Shown here piece by piece: positions 35,491 through 45,775 of a stretch of DNA of 64,000 nt. The stretch is from assembly GCF_003182155.1 (NCBI RefSeq), contig NZ_QGTG01000001.1, positions 1,366,839 to 1,430,838 of the forward strand. The letters are read 5' to 3'. The notes under the pieces were generated by a model. It was not told the origin of the DNA and ran no database searches. It worked only from the letters and a program-made list of their open reading frames with translations. The DNA comes from Chitinophaga sp. S165 (GTDB lineage Bacteria > Bacteroidota > Bacteroidia > Chitinophagales > Chitinophagaceae). A program made the translations under genes and the position numbers. Positions within the stretch are counted from its first letter, which is position 1. The number at the start of each line of letters is the position of its first letter.

Positions 35491-36596
35491 CTTACAATAT
35501 TTTTGATAATGGAATCCAGATCAACACTGTTATAGAATGTTTCTGCATTCGCGGAATATTCAGGATAGTCGGTAAAGATCTTTCCCAGCGTATCCTTCAC
35601 TGAATCGACACAATTGAAATCGGTACAAAGCCCGGCCTTGTAATGTTCAACCGTATATTTCAACCCAGGTATATCATTACATAACATTGGCTTCGAGAAC
35701 ATTGCGTACTCCCATATCTTATTAGGCGCACAATAAATATTGTTCAGATCAATAAAATCATACACCACAATGCCTATATCCGCCAGCTTGGTAATTTCCA
35801 GATGCAGCGGTGCATCAATGAAAGGAATGTGGATGATGTTCGGGTTGATGCCCTTTAAAGTCTCTATATAATCGTAGTCCTTTCCTACTATCAGGAATAC
35901 AAACTTAGAATCATCCTCCAGGGTTGCCTTCGCTACTGTGTCCAACCGGCGCCAACTGGTAATAATCCCCTGGTAAAGAATGACCTTTTTACCTTTACTG
36001 ATCTCATCCTTTACTTTCTGGACGAGCGGGCCATTCACCGCATTATGGTTCCCGTTTTCCGTACCCGGTTTGAAATACGGCTTATTAGGCAGGACATAAG
36101 GCGTCTGTTTCAGATTCCATCTTACCCTCAGGATCGCCGACCTGTTATATTCCGCTGTCACAATTTTATGTGCATACCGGGAGAGACGTTTCAGTAAAAA
36201 ATTATAAAGCGGCACAGTATCATACAACTCCAGTAAACACATTACAAACCGATAGGATCTCAGCTTATTGCCCATGCTGACTGCCGTATCTCCGGTAGCG
36301 ATCCACAAAAGATCATGCTGTGTATTATCGATAATCTGAAATACTTTCTTCCTGAAATGATAAACTGATAATATCTTGGATCCTCCTTTACTTTGCAGCT
36401 GCAAATTTTCAATTGTCAGATTTTTACATTCTCCCAAAAGAAAAGCTTCACTGTCTTTACTGATATCTCCGCAAATGAACTTTACACTATCATAAAGCTT
36501 TGAAAGCCCCAGTACGACATTTAAAACAGGCATAATAAATGAGGGATTACCCTTGCATACTATAAGAGCAGAATTGTATGACGTCTCAACTTTCAT
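35487..36596 (-). CDS. glycosyltransferase (GT4-like, divergent)
   Basis: 369 residues with two Rossmann-like halves. The first half is poorly conserved (SALIVCKGNPSFIMPVLNVV, IATGDTAVSMGNKLRSYRF). The second shows GT-B features: KKVILYQGIITSWRRLDTVAKA, FVFLIVGKDYDYIETLKGI, ADIGIVVYDFIDLNNIYCAPNKIWEYAMFSKPMLC, in which the PNKIWEYA block is typical of GT4-like donor sites. The N-terminal half and the exact family are not certain. Cytoplasmic, part of the repeat-unit assembly set. It is 50 bp after the pyruvyl transferase gene. Confidence 0.78.
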   Translation of the reverse strand: MKVETSYNSALIVCKGNPSFIMPVLNVVLGLSKLYDSVKFICGDISKDSEAFLLGECKNLTIENLQLQSKGGSKILSVYHFRKKVFQIIDNTQHDLLWIATGDTAVSMGNKLRSYRFVMCLLELYDTVPLYNFLLKRLSRYAHKIVTAEYNRSAILRVRWNLKQTPYVLPNKPYFKPGTENGNHNAVNGPLVQKVKDEISKGKKVILYQGIITSWRRLDTVAKATLEDDSKFVFLIVGKDYDYIETLKGINPNIIHIPFIDAPLHLEITKLADIGIVVYDFIDLNNIYCAPNKIWEYAMFSKPMLCNDIPGLKYTVEHYKAGLCTDFNCVDSVKDTLGKIFTDYPEYSANAETFYNSVDLDSIIKNIVR

Positions 36597-36646
36597 TTAT
36601 ATTATAACTTTGATCATTGTAGTCTATTTCAGGTTTCCTCACTGTT

Positions 36647-37774
36647 CTATCGTAGCTCACGTAAATATTTGCCCAGCGAATCAAACATGGCGTCTGCCTT
36701 TTTTCTTAATGAGGTCACCGAATCCGAACAATCGAAGCTGTCGTTATCGAATACCTTCATTGCCTGTTTCAGATCATCTTCACTATATGGCTTATCCCAC
36801 AGTCTGAAGCCTTTTATCTGTTCTACCAGTATATTCAGTTTAGGATCAATGCCAATGCATACTGCCGGCTTATTCAATACAGATGCAAACACTCCTCCAT
36901 GATATCTTGCTGTGATAAAACCGTCAAATCCGTCCAACGTATCCATGAACTCCGTTATCTGGCCGCTGGATGGGTCCCACTCCAGGTAGGGATACATTCC
37001 TTCTGTAAGCAGTTTCTTCCAGTTGATATCGCCCAATGAGAAAATAATAAACGTGAATTCATAGTCTGAGTTCTGATGTTCATCTATCATCTTCAACAAT
37101 GCTTTCTGATAGCCATTACCACCGTTCTCATATTTCCAGTCCCTTACTATAACACCTATCTTCTTGCGTTTCACTCTGGCATGAATACTCGTTCCATTTG
37201 TGCGGACCGGTCTCTCGTAATTCATGAACCTTGAGTAACAGATATCGGCTCCTTCATCTGCATCATACCCCCAGTCTTTGCAATATGACAGGGAGGTTGA
37301 ATCCCTTACGAACAGCAGGTCCATTTGCCGAACGAGGGACTTTATATATTCTATCCGGTCGTTTTCCGGATTAAACGGACCAAGACCGAGGCCGAGGCCT
37401 ATATACTTTTCTGCCGGTACCATTCTTTTTCCTGAGAGCTTCGTTTTCATTTTCAACAACAGCAGTTTCGGATCGCTCTTTAACAGTCTCAAAAAAAACT
37501 TTAAATAAAAGCTTCCCTTATTGGAATCAAATAAAAAGAACTGCGTTCCACCTCCATAAATCAACACATCCGCCGTTGGCATTTTATTCTTGGAGATATC
37601 AACATAGCCAGACTTCTGTAATAATCTTCCGCAATAGTCGCTGGTCGTTCCACAAAAAACTGTGTTTACTCCAAGTTTCTCCGATACAAAAAAATTCTCT
37701 ATAGTACACATCAATGCGTCATCTCCAAAATTGGCATCTCCGTACGCACCTTTGATCACAACTCTTTTTTCCAT
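36647..37774 (-). CDS. polysaccharide pyruvyl transferase family protein (CsaB/WcaK-like)
   Basis: 375 residues. The N-terminal GAYGDANFGDDALMC is the family hallmark, followed by YGGGTQFFLF, LGLGLGPFNPENDR, LFVRDSTSLSYCKDWG, IGVIVRDWKY and the C-terminal FITARYHGGVFASVLNKPAVC with the conserved Arg-Tyr-His. Members transfer pyruvate from phosphoenolpyruvate as a ketal onto sugars, adding negative charge to exopolysaccharide. The ATG at 37774 (MEKRVVIKG) is preferred over an in-frame TTG at 37798. The exact acceptor sugar is unknown. Confidence 0.86.
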   Translation of the reverse strand: MEKRVVIKGAYGDANFGDDALMCTIENFFVSEKLGVNTVFCGTTSDYCGRLLQKSGYVDISKNKMPTADVLIYGGGTQFFLFDSNKGSFYLKFFLRLLKSDPKLLLLKMKTKLSGKRMVPAEKYIGLGLGLGPFNPENDRIEYIKSLVRQMDLLFVRDSTSLSYCKDWGYDADEGADICYSRFMNYERPVRTNGTSIHARVKRKKIGVIVRDWKYENGGNGYQKALLKMIDEHQNSDYEFTFIIFSLGDINWKKLLTEGMYPYLEWDPSSGQITEFMDTLDGFDGFITARYHGGVFASVLNKPAVCIGIDPKLNILVEQIKGFRLWDKPYSEDDLKQAMKVFDNDSFDCSDSVTSLRKKADAMFDSLGKYLRELR

Positions 37775-37810
37775 TTCTCTAAATTGACAGGCTTTCAATA
37801 AATATTCTCT

Positions 37811-38359
37811 TCAAGTCACCCGGTTCCTTTCCAGGTTTCCTTCTTTCTTAAGTTTAAAGTAGACCAGGTCTTTGGCTTTCAGTTCCTGGTAATGTTCTTC
37901 GTCTCTTGTTGATATGACTTTTGCAGGATTACCCGCAATAATTGAATAAGGCGGTATCTTCCCGGAGACTACACTTCCAGCGCCTACAATAACCCCTTCT
38001 CCGATAATGGCGCCAGGCACTATAATAACATCCCCCCCGATCCAGACATTCTCATGGATCTCTACCGGTCTTTCATCCAGTGTTTCGTCATATGGGATAG
38101 CCCTTGCATTTCTGAAAACATGGTTAGCAGAATAAATCTTCACACGTGGCCCGATAATGACGCCACGGAAGATCTTAATACCGCCCAAACCGCTGATGAA
38201 AGCATGAGGGCCTATATATACATAGTCTTCAATAAAGATATTTTCCGGCTTCTGGAAGCTGTAGTGCGGCTGAATTTCCACACCTGTACCCAGCTTACCA
38301 AAGCGTACTTTGGATAACTGGTATTTACGGATAGCTCTCTTAATTTGACCTAATACCAT
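37811..38359 (-). CDS. left-handed beta-helix acetyltransferase, second copy
   Basis: 182 residues, WbbJ/CatB-like hexapeptide-repeat acyltransferase. Repeat region: IFIEDYVYIGPHAFISGLGG, VIIGPRVKIYSANHVFRNAR with the catalytic His (NHVF), ENVWIGGDVIIVPGAIIGEG, GAGSVVSGKIPPYSIIAGNPAK. It would acetylate a second position in the glycan; the two operon acetyltransferases are only distantly alike. It overlaps the flippase gene by 20 bp and is 36 bp before the pyruvyl transferase gene. Confidence 0.87.
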   Translation of the reverse strand: MVLGQIKRAIRKYQLSKVRFGKLGTGVEIQPHYSFQKPENIFIEDYVYIGPHAFISGLGGIKIFRGVIIGPRVKIYSANHVFRNARAIPYDETLDERPVEIHENVWIGGDVIIVPGAIIGEGVIVGAGSVVSGKIPPYSIIAGNPAKVISTRDEEHYQELKAKDLVYFKLKKEGNLERNRVT

Positions 38360-39863
38360 GGCGTTTGAATATTTTAATCAATAAAAAAGCAATGACCGCC
38401 ATCACACAGGGCAGCATTAAGATCCGGACTACAAAGGGAATATTCACGAAGGCCAGCAACCCTATTGAACCAAGTATCAGCAGCCAGACAATATTGCTTT
38501 CCAGCGATAACACAAACTCCTTTTCACACAATTTCCTTGACAGATAAAAGGGAATAAACACGATCGTATTTAACAGATAAGCGATAGCGTATGCTGCGGA
38601 ACGTCCAACTGCTCCATATTCCTTTAAAAAATACATACAGACCAATGCCACCACTCCCCAAAAACCGTTACTTAAAAAGCTCCACCACATATATCCTTTC
38701 GCCGTGAAGTTCCTCGAGATCCCTTGCCTGTGCGCTACGACGATCGTAGTGAACATTACGAGCACAATGGACGTCTTTAAGGTCTCCCCTGCATAGTCAC
38801 GACCGAAAAGCAGGTTGCCCAACTCAGGAACATACATGAAAGGCAGTGAGATAAAGATCCCTACCGTCCACGGCAAATAGTTATTTACCATTTCAAACTT
38901 CCTGTTCGCGCTATTTAGGTTCTGGACTACATAAGGCAAAAATGCCTGTCCGATCATCCCGTTAATAACAGTCACAACAAGCATAATATTCAGTGCTGCA
39001 TTATAAATACCCAGCTGCTGATATCCACTCGGAATTTCTACCAGGAATGCATTACAGAACCAGTTTACCGGCAATACCAAACCTCCGCTTAAAACAGCCG
39101 GCAGACTATAAGAATATAAAAGCCCGAATTCTTTGAAGAACCCGCTCTCTCCCACATTAATACCTTTCGCTGCCGCGGCTCTTCTCACTTCATAAAAGCC
39201 AAAGCAGCATATGATAAACGCGTTACATGCCAGCGAGATCACCGCTCCTGAAACACCAAAAAAGTAAGCAAGAGCGACCGCTATCGGAATGTTAAGTATG
39301 CCTGCCGTAAGATTGATCTTCGAAATGCTTTTAAACTCTTCCATTCCAAGTAGTATGCCGTTTTGCATCCCACCTACCGAATAAAAGAGAATAGCGATAC
39401 CGCCTATTTTCAGGTCATTCACCAGTTCTGTCGACTTTAACGAAACAGCAGCCAGTGGTTCTGCATAAATGAAAATACTCGCCGCTACAATGATCCCTGT
39501 GATCCACGACACCAGATAAGACATCCGTATGATACGGCCTACCTTGACCTTATCTGTGGCGCCATACTCTGAAATAAACTTTGTGGCGGTGATACCAAGT
39601 CCTAATCCGGCAAAAGTCACGAACATATCTACTGTAGACCTCACCATACCCAGTTCACCAAAGCCCTGCGTCTTAAGTATCCTCGCTATTGCCACATAAG
39701 TCAGGAAGATGAGCATCCTCGAACCAATAGTACCAATGAATGTCCACACCATACCAGAAGACACCTTCCGGGCAAGATCAGACTTGAGATTTCCTCTGAT
39801 CAACCCGGTAGCCCTTTCGGGCAGAATATCCATTACCCTGGATACTAATATGCTGCGGCTCAT
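38340..39863 (-). CDS. repeat-unit flippase (Wzx-type, MATE-like)
   Basis: 507 residues with twelve to fourteen hydrophobic segments. The N-terminal [22 protein letters not shown] and [20 protein letters not shown] blocks are typical of the PST/Wzx family, and [19 protein letters not shown] lies mid-protein. Wzx moves undecaprenyl-linked repeat units from the cytoplasmic to the periplasmic leaflet, feeding the Wzy polymerase encoded five genes downstream. It overlaps the epimerase upstream by 4 bp. Substrate preference cannot be read from sequence. Confidence 0.9.
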   Translation of the reverse strand: MSRSILVSRVMDILPERATGLIRGNLKSDLARKVSSGMVWTFIGTIGSRMLIFLTYVAIARILKTQGFGELGMVRSTVDMFVTFAGLGLGITATKFISEYGATDKVKVGRIIRMSYLVSWITGIIVAASIFIYAEPLAAVSLKSTELVNDLKIGGIAILFYSVGGMQNGILLGMEEFKSISKINLTAGILNIPIAVALAYFFGVSGAVISLACNAFIICCFGFYEVRRAAAAKGINVGESGFFKEFGLLYSYSLPAVLSGGLVLPVNWFCNAFLVEIPSGYQQLGIYNAALNIMLVVTVINGMIGQAFLPYVVQNLNSANRKFEMVNNYLPWTVGIFISLPFMYVPELGNLLFGRDYAGETLKTSIVLVMFTTIVVAHRQGISRNFTAKGYMWWSFLSNGFWGVVALVCMYFLKEYGAVGRSAAYAIAYLLNTIVFIPFYLSRKLCEKEFVLSLESNIVWLLILGSIGLLAFVNIPFVVRILMLPCVMAVIAFLLIKIFKRHGIRSN

Positions 39864-41047
39864 AATACCTGTAATTCATTAATGTGGTTCACTATCCTGT
39901 CACATGACTTACCGTCTCCGTAAGGGTTCACTGCATTAGACATATTTTCGTAAGCCGTCTTATCTGTAAGAAGGCTATTTACATACTGATAGATCTTTTC
40001 CTTGTCCGTACCTACCAAAGACACGGTGCCTGCCGCTACAGCTTCAGGACGTTCTGTGGTATGCCTCATCACCAGTACCGGTTTTCCCAGTCCGGGCGCT
40101 TCTTCCTGTATCCCTCCGCTATCTGTCAGAATAAGATAGCTGCGGTTCATCAGGTAAATAAAAGGCAAGTACTCCAACGGTTCTATAATGAACACGTTTG
40201 GCAATTGTTCATTCAGCAGCACATCGGCCACAGGCTTTCTTACATTCGGATTAAGATGCACCGGGTAAATAAAGTCAACGTCCTTATGATCTTGCGCGAG
40301 CTCTTTAATAGCATTACAGATATTCAGGAACCCATCTCCGAAATTCTCACGGCGATGACCCGTTATCAGGATCATTTTCCTGAGTGCCGGAGTGCCATTG
40401 TCCTTCCATTGATTGATCAGCTCTATGGAAATTCCCATCTTCGCCAGTTCACCCTCTGTCTCCAGTTTCAGCTGATCGTCTGTCAATACCCTATCCAACA
40501 CCTGGTACAGCGCATCGATCACAGTGTTGCCCGTTACGTATATTCTATCGTCCGGTATACCTTCTTTCAAGAGGTTTTGCCTGGCCGTTTCTGTAGGTGC
40601 AAAATGGCAGGTGGCCAAACGACCTGTTATGTTCCGGTTCATCTCTTCAGGCCACGGGCTGTAAATATTATGTGTTCTCAGGCCCGCTTCTACGTGTGCA
40701 ACAGGGATCTGTTTGTAGAAGGCAGCGAGTGCAGCAGCAGTTGAGGTGGTAGTATCTCCATGCACCAGAACAATGTCCGGAGTTACTTCATTGAGAACGT
40801 TCCTCATGCCTTCCAGTACCCTGACAGTAACATCCGTCAGGTCCTGTCCCTGCTTCATAATATTCAGATCATAATCCGGCGTGATATCAAAGATCCTGAG
40901 TACCTGGTCCAGCATCTCCCGATGCTGTCCTGTAACGCAGACAATTGCTTCAAACTTTTCCGGATTGCTCATCAGTCTTTTCACCAGTGGAGCCATTTTA
41001 ATGGCTTCGGGTCTCGTACCAAAAACAACCAATACTTTTTTCTTCAT
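39860..41047 (-). CDS. wecB: UDP-N-acetylglucosamine 2-epimerase (non-hydrolysing)
   Basis: 395 residues, canonical Wec[109 protein letters not shown] and [14 protein letters not shown]. It interconverts UDP-GlcNAc and UDP-ManNAc. With the dehydrogenase gene 10 bp upstream, a UDP-ManNAc to UDP-ManNAcA route is likely, inferred from this classic WecB-WecC pairing. It overlaps the flippase gene by 4 bp. Confidence 0.95.
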   Translation of the reverse strand: MKKKVLVVFGTRPEAIKMAPLVKRLMSNPEKFEAIVCVTGQHREMLDQVLRIFDITPDYDLNIMKQGQDLTDVTVRVLEGMRNVLNEVTPDIVLVHGDTTTSTAAALAAFYKQIPVAHVEAGLRTHNIYSPWPEEMNRNITGRLATCHFAPTETARQNLLKEGIPDDRIYVTGNTVIDALYQVLDRVLTDDQLKLETEGELAKMGISIELINQWKDNGTPALRKMILITGHRRENFGDGFLNICNAIKELAQDHKDVDFIYPVHLNPNVRKPVADVLLNEQLPNVFIIEPLEYLPFIYLMNRSYLILTDSGGIQEEAPGLGKPVLVMRHTTERPEAVAAGTVSLVGTDKEKIYQYVNSLLTDKTAYENMSNAVNPYGDGKSCDRIVNHINELQVL

Positions 41048-41057
41048 TATATATGCT

Positions 41058-42413
41058 TTACAACCGTGCGTCTACCAAATCCCTGTTAAGACAAGCTTTG
41101 GTATCAAAAATGACCCCGTTATTTCTGATGATTTTCTTATAATCCAGTTCCAGGAACTCCTGGTGAGCAACCGCTACAATGATCGCGTCATAAACAACTG
41201 AACTGCTCAGTTGCTTGATGATATCTACACCGTATTCATGATAAACTGCTTCTTCGTTCGCCCATGGATCGTATATATCTACATCCAGTCCGAACTGCTC
41301 CAGCTCATGATAGATATCCACTACTCTTGTATTTCTTACATCCGGGCAATTCTCTTTAAATGTGATGCCCAGGATCAGTGCTTTGGAGCCTTTTATTTTA
41401 TGATCTTTTTCGATCATCAGTTTCACCACCTTATTGGCGACGAACTGTCCCATCATGTCATTCACCCTTCTTCCGGACAGGATAACCTGTGGGTGATAAC
41501 CCAATGATTCCGCCTTATGTGCCAGATAATAAGGATCTACCCCTATACAATGACCTCCTACCAATCCCGGTTTATACTTCAGGAAATTCCACTTCGTACC
41601 TGCTGCTTCAATAACATCATGCGTGTCTATCCCGATCCTGTCAAAGATCAGGGCCAGCTCATTTACAAATGAGATATTCACGTCACGTTGTGCATTTTCG
41701 ATAGCCTTAGACGCCTCCGCCACTTTTATGCTGGGCGCCTTATGCGTACCCGCCTTGATGATGGAACTATACAGGTTATCTACTATAGTCGCAATCTCCG
41801 GCGTAGAGCCGCTGGTTACCTTTTTTATCTTAGTGAGGGTATTTACTTTGTCGCCCGGATTGATCCTTTCCGGAGAATATCCAACGAAGAAATCCTTGTT
41901 AAACTTAAGTCCGGACACCCTTTCCAATACCGGTACACAATCTTCCTCTGTACAACCCGGATATACTGTTGATTCGTAGATAACAATATCGCCCGGTTTC
42001 AGCACTGCTCCGATCATTTCTGAGGCACGTAACAACGGCCGCAGGTCAGGCGCCTTAAACTGGTCAATAGGCGTAGGAACAGTCACGATAAACGTGTTGT
42101 ATTGCCTGAGCGCTTCCCTGTCGAAGGAGAAACTCAACCCTTTGCGGGACTTTCCATTTTTTCCCTTCAGGCGGATGGCTTCCAGCAGTTCATCCATATC
42201 TGCTTCCTTCGTGCGGTCCTGTCCTTCACTCAGTTCCGATATACGTTCCTGGTTGATGTCAAAACCTATTACGTTATAATGCTTCCCAAATTCAATTGCC
42301 AGTGGCAAGCCCACATATCCTAACCCAATAATGGCAATGCTGCGTTGATCATTTACTGCTTCAACCTCCGCAGGTATATGAAGCTGATTAATTTCTTCGA
42401 CCACGTTATTCAT
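41058..42413 (-). CDS. nucleotide-sugar 6-dehydrogenase, second copy
   Basis: 451 residues, UDP-glucose/GDP-mannose dehydrogenase superfamily. NAD-binding [30 protein letters not shown] and the catalytic Cys near residue 289 ([12 protein letters not shown]) are intact. Compared with the 426-residue copy at 13452 it has about 25 extra N-terminal residues and a different C-terminal third, while the core is nearly the same. Being next to WecB, UDP-ManNAc oxidation to UDP-ManNAcA is the likely use, but the sequence type (TviB/WbpA-like) is also compatible with UDP-GlcNAc. It is 41 bp after the kinase gene. Confidence 0.92.
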   Translation of the reverse strand: MNNVVEEINQLHIPAEVEAVNDQRSIAIIGLGYVGLPLAIEFGKHYNVIGFDINQERISELSEGQDRTKEADMDELLEAIRLKGKNGKSRKGLSFSFDREALRQYNTFIVTVPTPIDQFKAPDLRPLLRASEMIGAVLKPGDIVIYESTVYPGCTEEDCVPVLERVSGLKFNKDFFVGYSPERINPGDKVNTLTKIKKVTSGSTPEIATIVDNLYSSIIKAGTHKAPSIKVAEASKAIENAQRDVNISFVNELALIFDRIGIDTHDVIEAAGTKWNFLKYKPGLVGGHCIGVDPYYLAHKAESLGYHPQVILSGRRVNDMMGQFVANKVVKLMIEKDHKIKGSKALILGITFKENCPDVRNTRVVDIYHELEQFGLDVDIYDPWANEEAVYHEYGVDIIKQLSSSVVYDAIIVAVAHQEFLELDYKKIIRNNGVIFDTKACLNRDLVDARL

Positions 42414-42454
42414 ATAAAACAGATTAAAAAAATTAGAAAGTTGACATATATGCG

Positions 42455-44842
42455 TTACTTCTTCGCGAGCGAACGTTTCACTTTAGATATTATTCCATTC
42501 GTTGACTGTGGCGTTTCGGAATAACCGTAACCGTAACCATAGCCGTATCCATAACCATATCCGTAGCCACTGCCTATCTTAACATCGTTCACGATGATAT
42601 TGATCTTAGGCAGTTTCTTGTTGAGATGCAGATCTCTTGAGAGCAGCAATTGCTGTTTGAAAGTGTACCCCTGCCTTACCAGGTAAAGGGTCGTATCAGC
42701 AAAGCGGCCCAGCAGCTGTGCATCGGTAACAAGACCTACAGGCGCTGTATCTATGATGATATAATCAAAGCGTGTTTTCAGCTCACGGAATAATTTCTCC
42801 GTTGCATCCAGCAGTAACAATTCTGCAGGGTTTGGAGGAATAGGTCCGGAAGAGATGATGTAACAATTCTCATGGAACCCGGAAGGCCGTATCAGATCGT
42901 CAATACTGGTCTTTCCGATCACATACGTACTAAACCCGAACTGGTTCACCAGTCCCAGTTGTTCTGAGATCTTTGGTTTACGAAGGTCCATTTCCATCAA
43001 TACGACCGACTTTCCGGAAAGTGCCAGTACAGAGGCAATATTGGTAGCAACAAAGGACTTTCCTTCACCACTCATACTTGAGGTCAGCAGGATCACCTGC
43101 CCTTTATCGCCCAGTATGAACTGAAGGTTCGTTCTGATAGCGCGGAACTGTTCAACTACCGGAGCAACAGAACCTTTCCGTACAACAACGAGCTCTTTAT
43201 GATCAGAATGCCCCACCTCTGCAAGGATCGGAACAGGCGTATTGTTGGTGATATCTTCACGGCTGCCTACCCTGCGGTTAAAGAGGTCTTTCAGATATAA
43301 AGCCAGGGATGGAATAGCAACACCTGCCAGCAATGCAAACAAATAGAACAAGGTCCGTTTAGGTGCAAATGGAGCGGCATCACTTTTAGCAGGATCAATG
43401 ATCCTCGCTATTGCCAGGTTCGACGATTTGGAAATGGCTGACTCTTCACGTTTCTTCAGCAGGAAGAGATACAGTTCCTGTTTTACAGCCTGTTGTCTTG
43501 AAAAGTCGAGGAACACCCTCTCTTTACCAGGCACCTGTTTGATCTGGCTGCTAATGCCTCCCATGCGTGTTTTCAGCTGATTAATGCCGATCTCCACGTT
43601 ATTCTTCATGGATGTTATATTGGAGATCATATCCTCTCGCAGGGAAGCCAGTTGCTGATCTATATTCTTTACAAAAGGATTTGACTCTGTTGTGGTCATC
43701 AGGCTGCGCTGTCTTTCCAGCTGCAATGCGTTATATCTTTCCACAATTCCCAGGAAGGTAGGGTCCTGCACAACGAGGGAAGATGGTACGATACGTTTGC
43801 TGTTGTTCTGGTCTTTCAGGTACTGCTCGATGGACTCTACTATACTCAGTCTCACTTCCTGTTCTGTGAGCTGTTTGGTAAGGTCTTCTGTACCGGATAC
43901 CAACACTTTGGATTGAGCATCCAGGTCGGCCAGATCATTAGCCTGTTTGAACTGCTGGATCTGTCTTTCAACGCCGGTCAGTTCACTGCTTACCAGCACC
44001 AGCCTGTTATCTACGAACGCGATCGTGCTGTCCACTATCCTGTTCTTATCTTCCACGCTGGCCTGAAGATATTTATCAATTAACTTGTTAAGAATGATCT
44101 CTCCTTTTCTGGGTATGGTCGATTCAATACCAAGATTGATCACGCTCACCTGTTTATTCGGTACCTCTATTTTGATCCTTTTCTGATAAGCGGCTACGGC
44201 ATTATCAAATGAGGTCACGTTTATGAGATATTCCACATCCACCAATTCAAACCTCGTATTTCTGTTGATGCACAGCACACCTTCTTCCAGCGTGATGGTA
44301 TCACCCCAGTTCAGTTCCTTCTGGTTATTCCTGTCTTTGAACAGGAATTTCTTTTCGTTAAGCGGTTTTAAAACGTACTGCACATTTCTGAGGGTATCTT
44401 TCAGGTACACCCAGTTGGCGGTGAACGGCACGTCAAGCACTTCAGATTTCTTCAGGTTGCCTTCCACTACATAATTAACATTCAGCTTCAGGTCTCTTAC
44501 CACTTTTTCAATGATAGACCTTGACTTCAGGATCTCAACTTCGTTGTCGACATTGCTCTTTGTACTGAAGAGCCCCATCTGGTCTAATATTTCCTGCCCT
44601 TGTATATCGCCGCCTTTCTTGTCGTCTTTCACAAGGATCTTTGCATTGATATTATATCTGGGAGTAGCATATCTCAAATAAGCCCATGCCAGTGAACCGG
44701 TCACCAGCAGGCAGATGACAAACCAATACCATCTGTTACGCAGCTTCTCGATCACATTTTGTATATCCAACGTGCTGTCAGGTAAAAGCTCCATTTCCAG
44801 CTTGTCATTTAAAGCGCCATTTACGTGTTTTCTACCGTTCAT
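42455..44842 (-). CDS. wzc: Wzc-type polysaccharide co-polymerase and tyrosine autokinase
   Basis: 795 residues. A Wzz-like N-terminal part has a first membrane segment near residues 38-55 and a long periplasmic coiled-coil region up to the second segment near 505-525 ([20 protein letters not shown]). The cytoplasmic BY-kinase domain carries Walker A MSGEGKS at about 589-596, Walker A' LMEMDLRKP and Walker B IIIDTAPV. The tail holds (Gly-Tyr)8 at about 758-774, an extreme version of the tyrosine cluster that these kinases autophosphorylate. It governs chain length and export together with Wza (4-bp gap), and cycles of phosphorylation would be reversed by a PHP phosphatase such as that at 12674. 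Confidence 0.94.
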   Translation of the reverse strand: MNGRKHVNGALNDKLEMELLPDSTLDIQNVIEKLRNRWYWFVICLLVTGSLAWAYLRYATPRYNINAKILVKDDKKGGDIQGQEILDQMGLFSTKSNVDNEVEILKSRSIIEKVVRDLKLNVNYVVEGNLKKSEVLDVPFTANWVYLKDTLRNVQYVLKPLNEKKFLFKDRNNQKELNWGDTITLEEGVLCINRNTRFELVDVEYLINVTSFDNAVAAYQKRIKIEVPNKQVSVINLGIESTIPRKGEIILNKLIDKYLQASVEDKNRIVDSTIAFVDNRLVLVSSELTGVERQIQQFKQANDLADLDAQSKVLVSGTEDLTKQLTEQEVRLSIVESIEQYLKDQNNSKRIVPSSLVVQDPTFLGIVERYNALQLERQRSLMTTTESNPFVKNIDQQLASLREDMISNITSMKNNVEIGINQLKTRMGGISSQIKQVPGKERVFLDFSRQQAVKQELYLFLLKKREESAISKSSNLAIARIIDPAKSDAAPFAPKRTLFYLFALLAGVAIPSLALYLKDLFNRRVGSREDITNNTPVPILAEVGHSDHKELVVVRKGSVAPVVEQFRAIRTNLQFILGDKGQVILLTSSMSGEGKSFVATNIASVLALSGKSVVLMEMDLRKPKISEQLGLVNQFGFSTYVIGKTSIDDLIRPSGFHENCYIISSGPIPPNPAELLLLDATEKLFRELKTRFDYIIIDTAPVGLVTDAQLLGRFADTTLYLVRQGYTFKQQLLLSRDLHLNKKLPKINIIVNDVKIGSGYGYGYGYGYGYGYGYSETPQSTNGIISKVKRSLAKK
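42521..42568 (-). repeat. hexanucleotide repeat coding the (Gly-Tyr)8 kinase tail
   Basis: Eight codon pairs Gly-Tyr in a row, built from GGN and TAY codons whose third positions vary (GGC/GGA/GGT, TAC/TAT). The hexamer is therefore not a perfect DNA repeat. The mix of codons suggests an old expansion kept by selection on the protein rather than a fresh slippage tract. Confidence 0.85.
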
Positions 44843-44846
44843 TTAA

Positions 44847-45698
44847 TTAAAGTTTAATCCTAGTTGCAAGCACAACTATAAGTGACAATAAGGATACCGC
44901 TATTGTGAAATTCCTCGTCCTTGCAACGTCGGTAGACGCTACTTTCGCTTTATTAGGCTCCACGTACACAACATCGCCCTGGCGTAAATAGAAATAGGGT
45001 GATGAGAACATTCTGCTATCATTTATATTAAAACGGATAAACTCCTTTTTCGCGCCGGAATCTCTTATCAACAGGATATTCTCCCGTTTACCGTAAATGG
45101 TAAGATCGCCGGCCATGCCCAATGCATCCAGCAAACTCACTTTTTCATTCGGCATGATATAAGAGGCAGGTTTAGCAACTTCCCCAAGAACGGTGATCTT
45201 GAAGTTTACAAACCTGACGTTTACAACGGGATCTTTATAGAACTCGGCAGCTTTTGTTCTGACCTCATCGCGCACCACGTCTGTCGATTTTCCTTTCACA
45301 AACATCTTCCCGATGAGAGGCAGCACTACATATCCGTCTTTATCGACCAGGTAGCCGCTTACAGACGAAGATGACGAAGTAGGCGCCGGACCACCCTGCC
45401 CCGTACTGTTGGCGGTTACCTGCCAGGTAGCAGTGTTTTGCTGGTTCAGCAATGCCGTGGAAGAAGGATCGAGTGTTTGTATCGTTACCTGCAAAATATC
45501 ATCCGGCTGGATCTGAGGGGTATAGAAAGTCGTTTGGTCAATGACTGTCTTTTTCGCCGAATCAGGGATATCTCTGAAGTACGTAATGTTTTTGGGCGTT
45601 GAACAAGATGCAAAATATAGAGACATACTACCTGCCAACAACAACAGCAGGTACAATCTGGGTTTTGTAGTGCGACTCCCGTAATTAATAATCCTCAT
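44847..45698 (-). CDS. wza: outer-membrane polysaccharide export lipoprotein (Wza-like)
   Basis: 283 residues. A lipoprotein signal peptide ends at C32 (LYFASCS). A Poly_export domain follows (about 60-150, IQPDDILQVTIQTLDPS, GYLVDKDGYVVLPLIGKMFV), then an SLBB-type beta-grasp domain (about 165-250, FKITVLGEVAKPASYIM) and a C-terminal hydrophobic helix (TIAVSLLSLIVVLAT). Wza forms the outer-membrane channel; the C-terminal helix can insert in the outer membrane. It lies between the dehydratase (77 bp) and the kinase (4 bp). At 283 residues it is shorter than E. coli Wza, as is usual for Bacteroidota. Confidence 0.92.
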   Translation of the reverse strand: MRIINYGSRTTKPRLYLLLLLAGSMSLYFASCSTPKNITYFRDIPDSAKKTVIDQTTFYTPQIQPDDILQVTIQTLDPSSTALLNQQNTATWQVTANSTGQGGPAPTSSSSSVSGYLVDKDGYVVLPLIGKMFVKGKSTDVVRDEVRTKAAEFYKDPVVNVRFVNFKITVLGEVAKPASYIMPNEKVSLLDALGMAGDLTIYGKRENILLIRDSGAKKEFIRFNINDSRMFSSPYFYLRQGDVVYVEPNKAKVASTDVARTRNFTIAVSLLSLIVVLATRIKL

Positions 45699-45775
45699 TA
45701 TTTATTTAGCTGTTTAAAAAATATAAATTGTCAGCATACCAGGGTGATATGCTGATGATCATTCATTGATTCTAA

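Noticed and set aside
42521..42568. Recent slippage tract or CRISPR-like repeat
   Set aside because: The hexamer is degenerate at third codon positions and lies inside the kinase reading frame, so it is an old protein-coding repeat.
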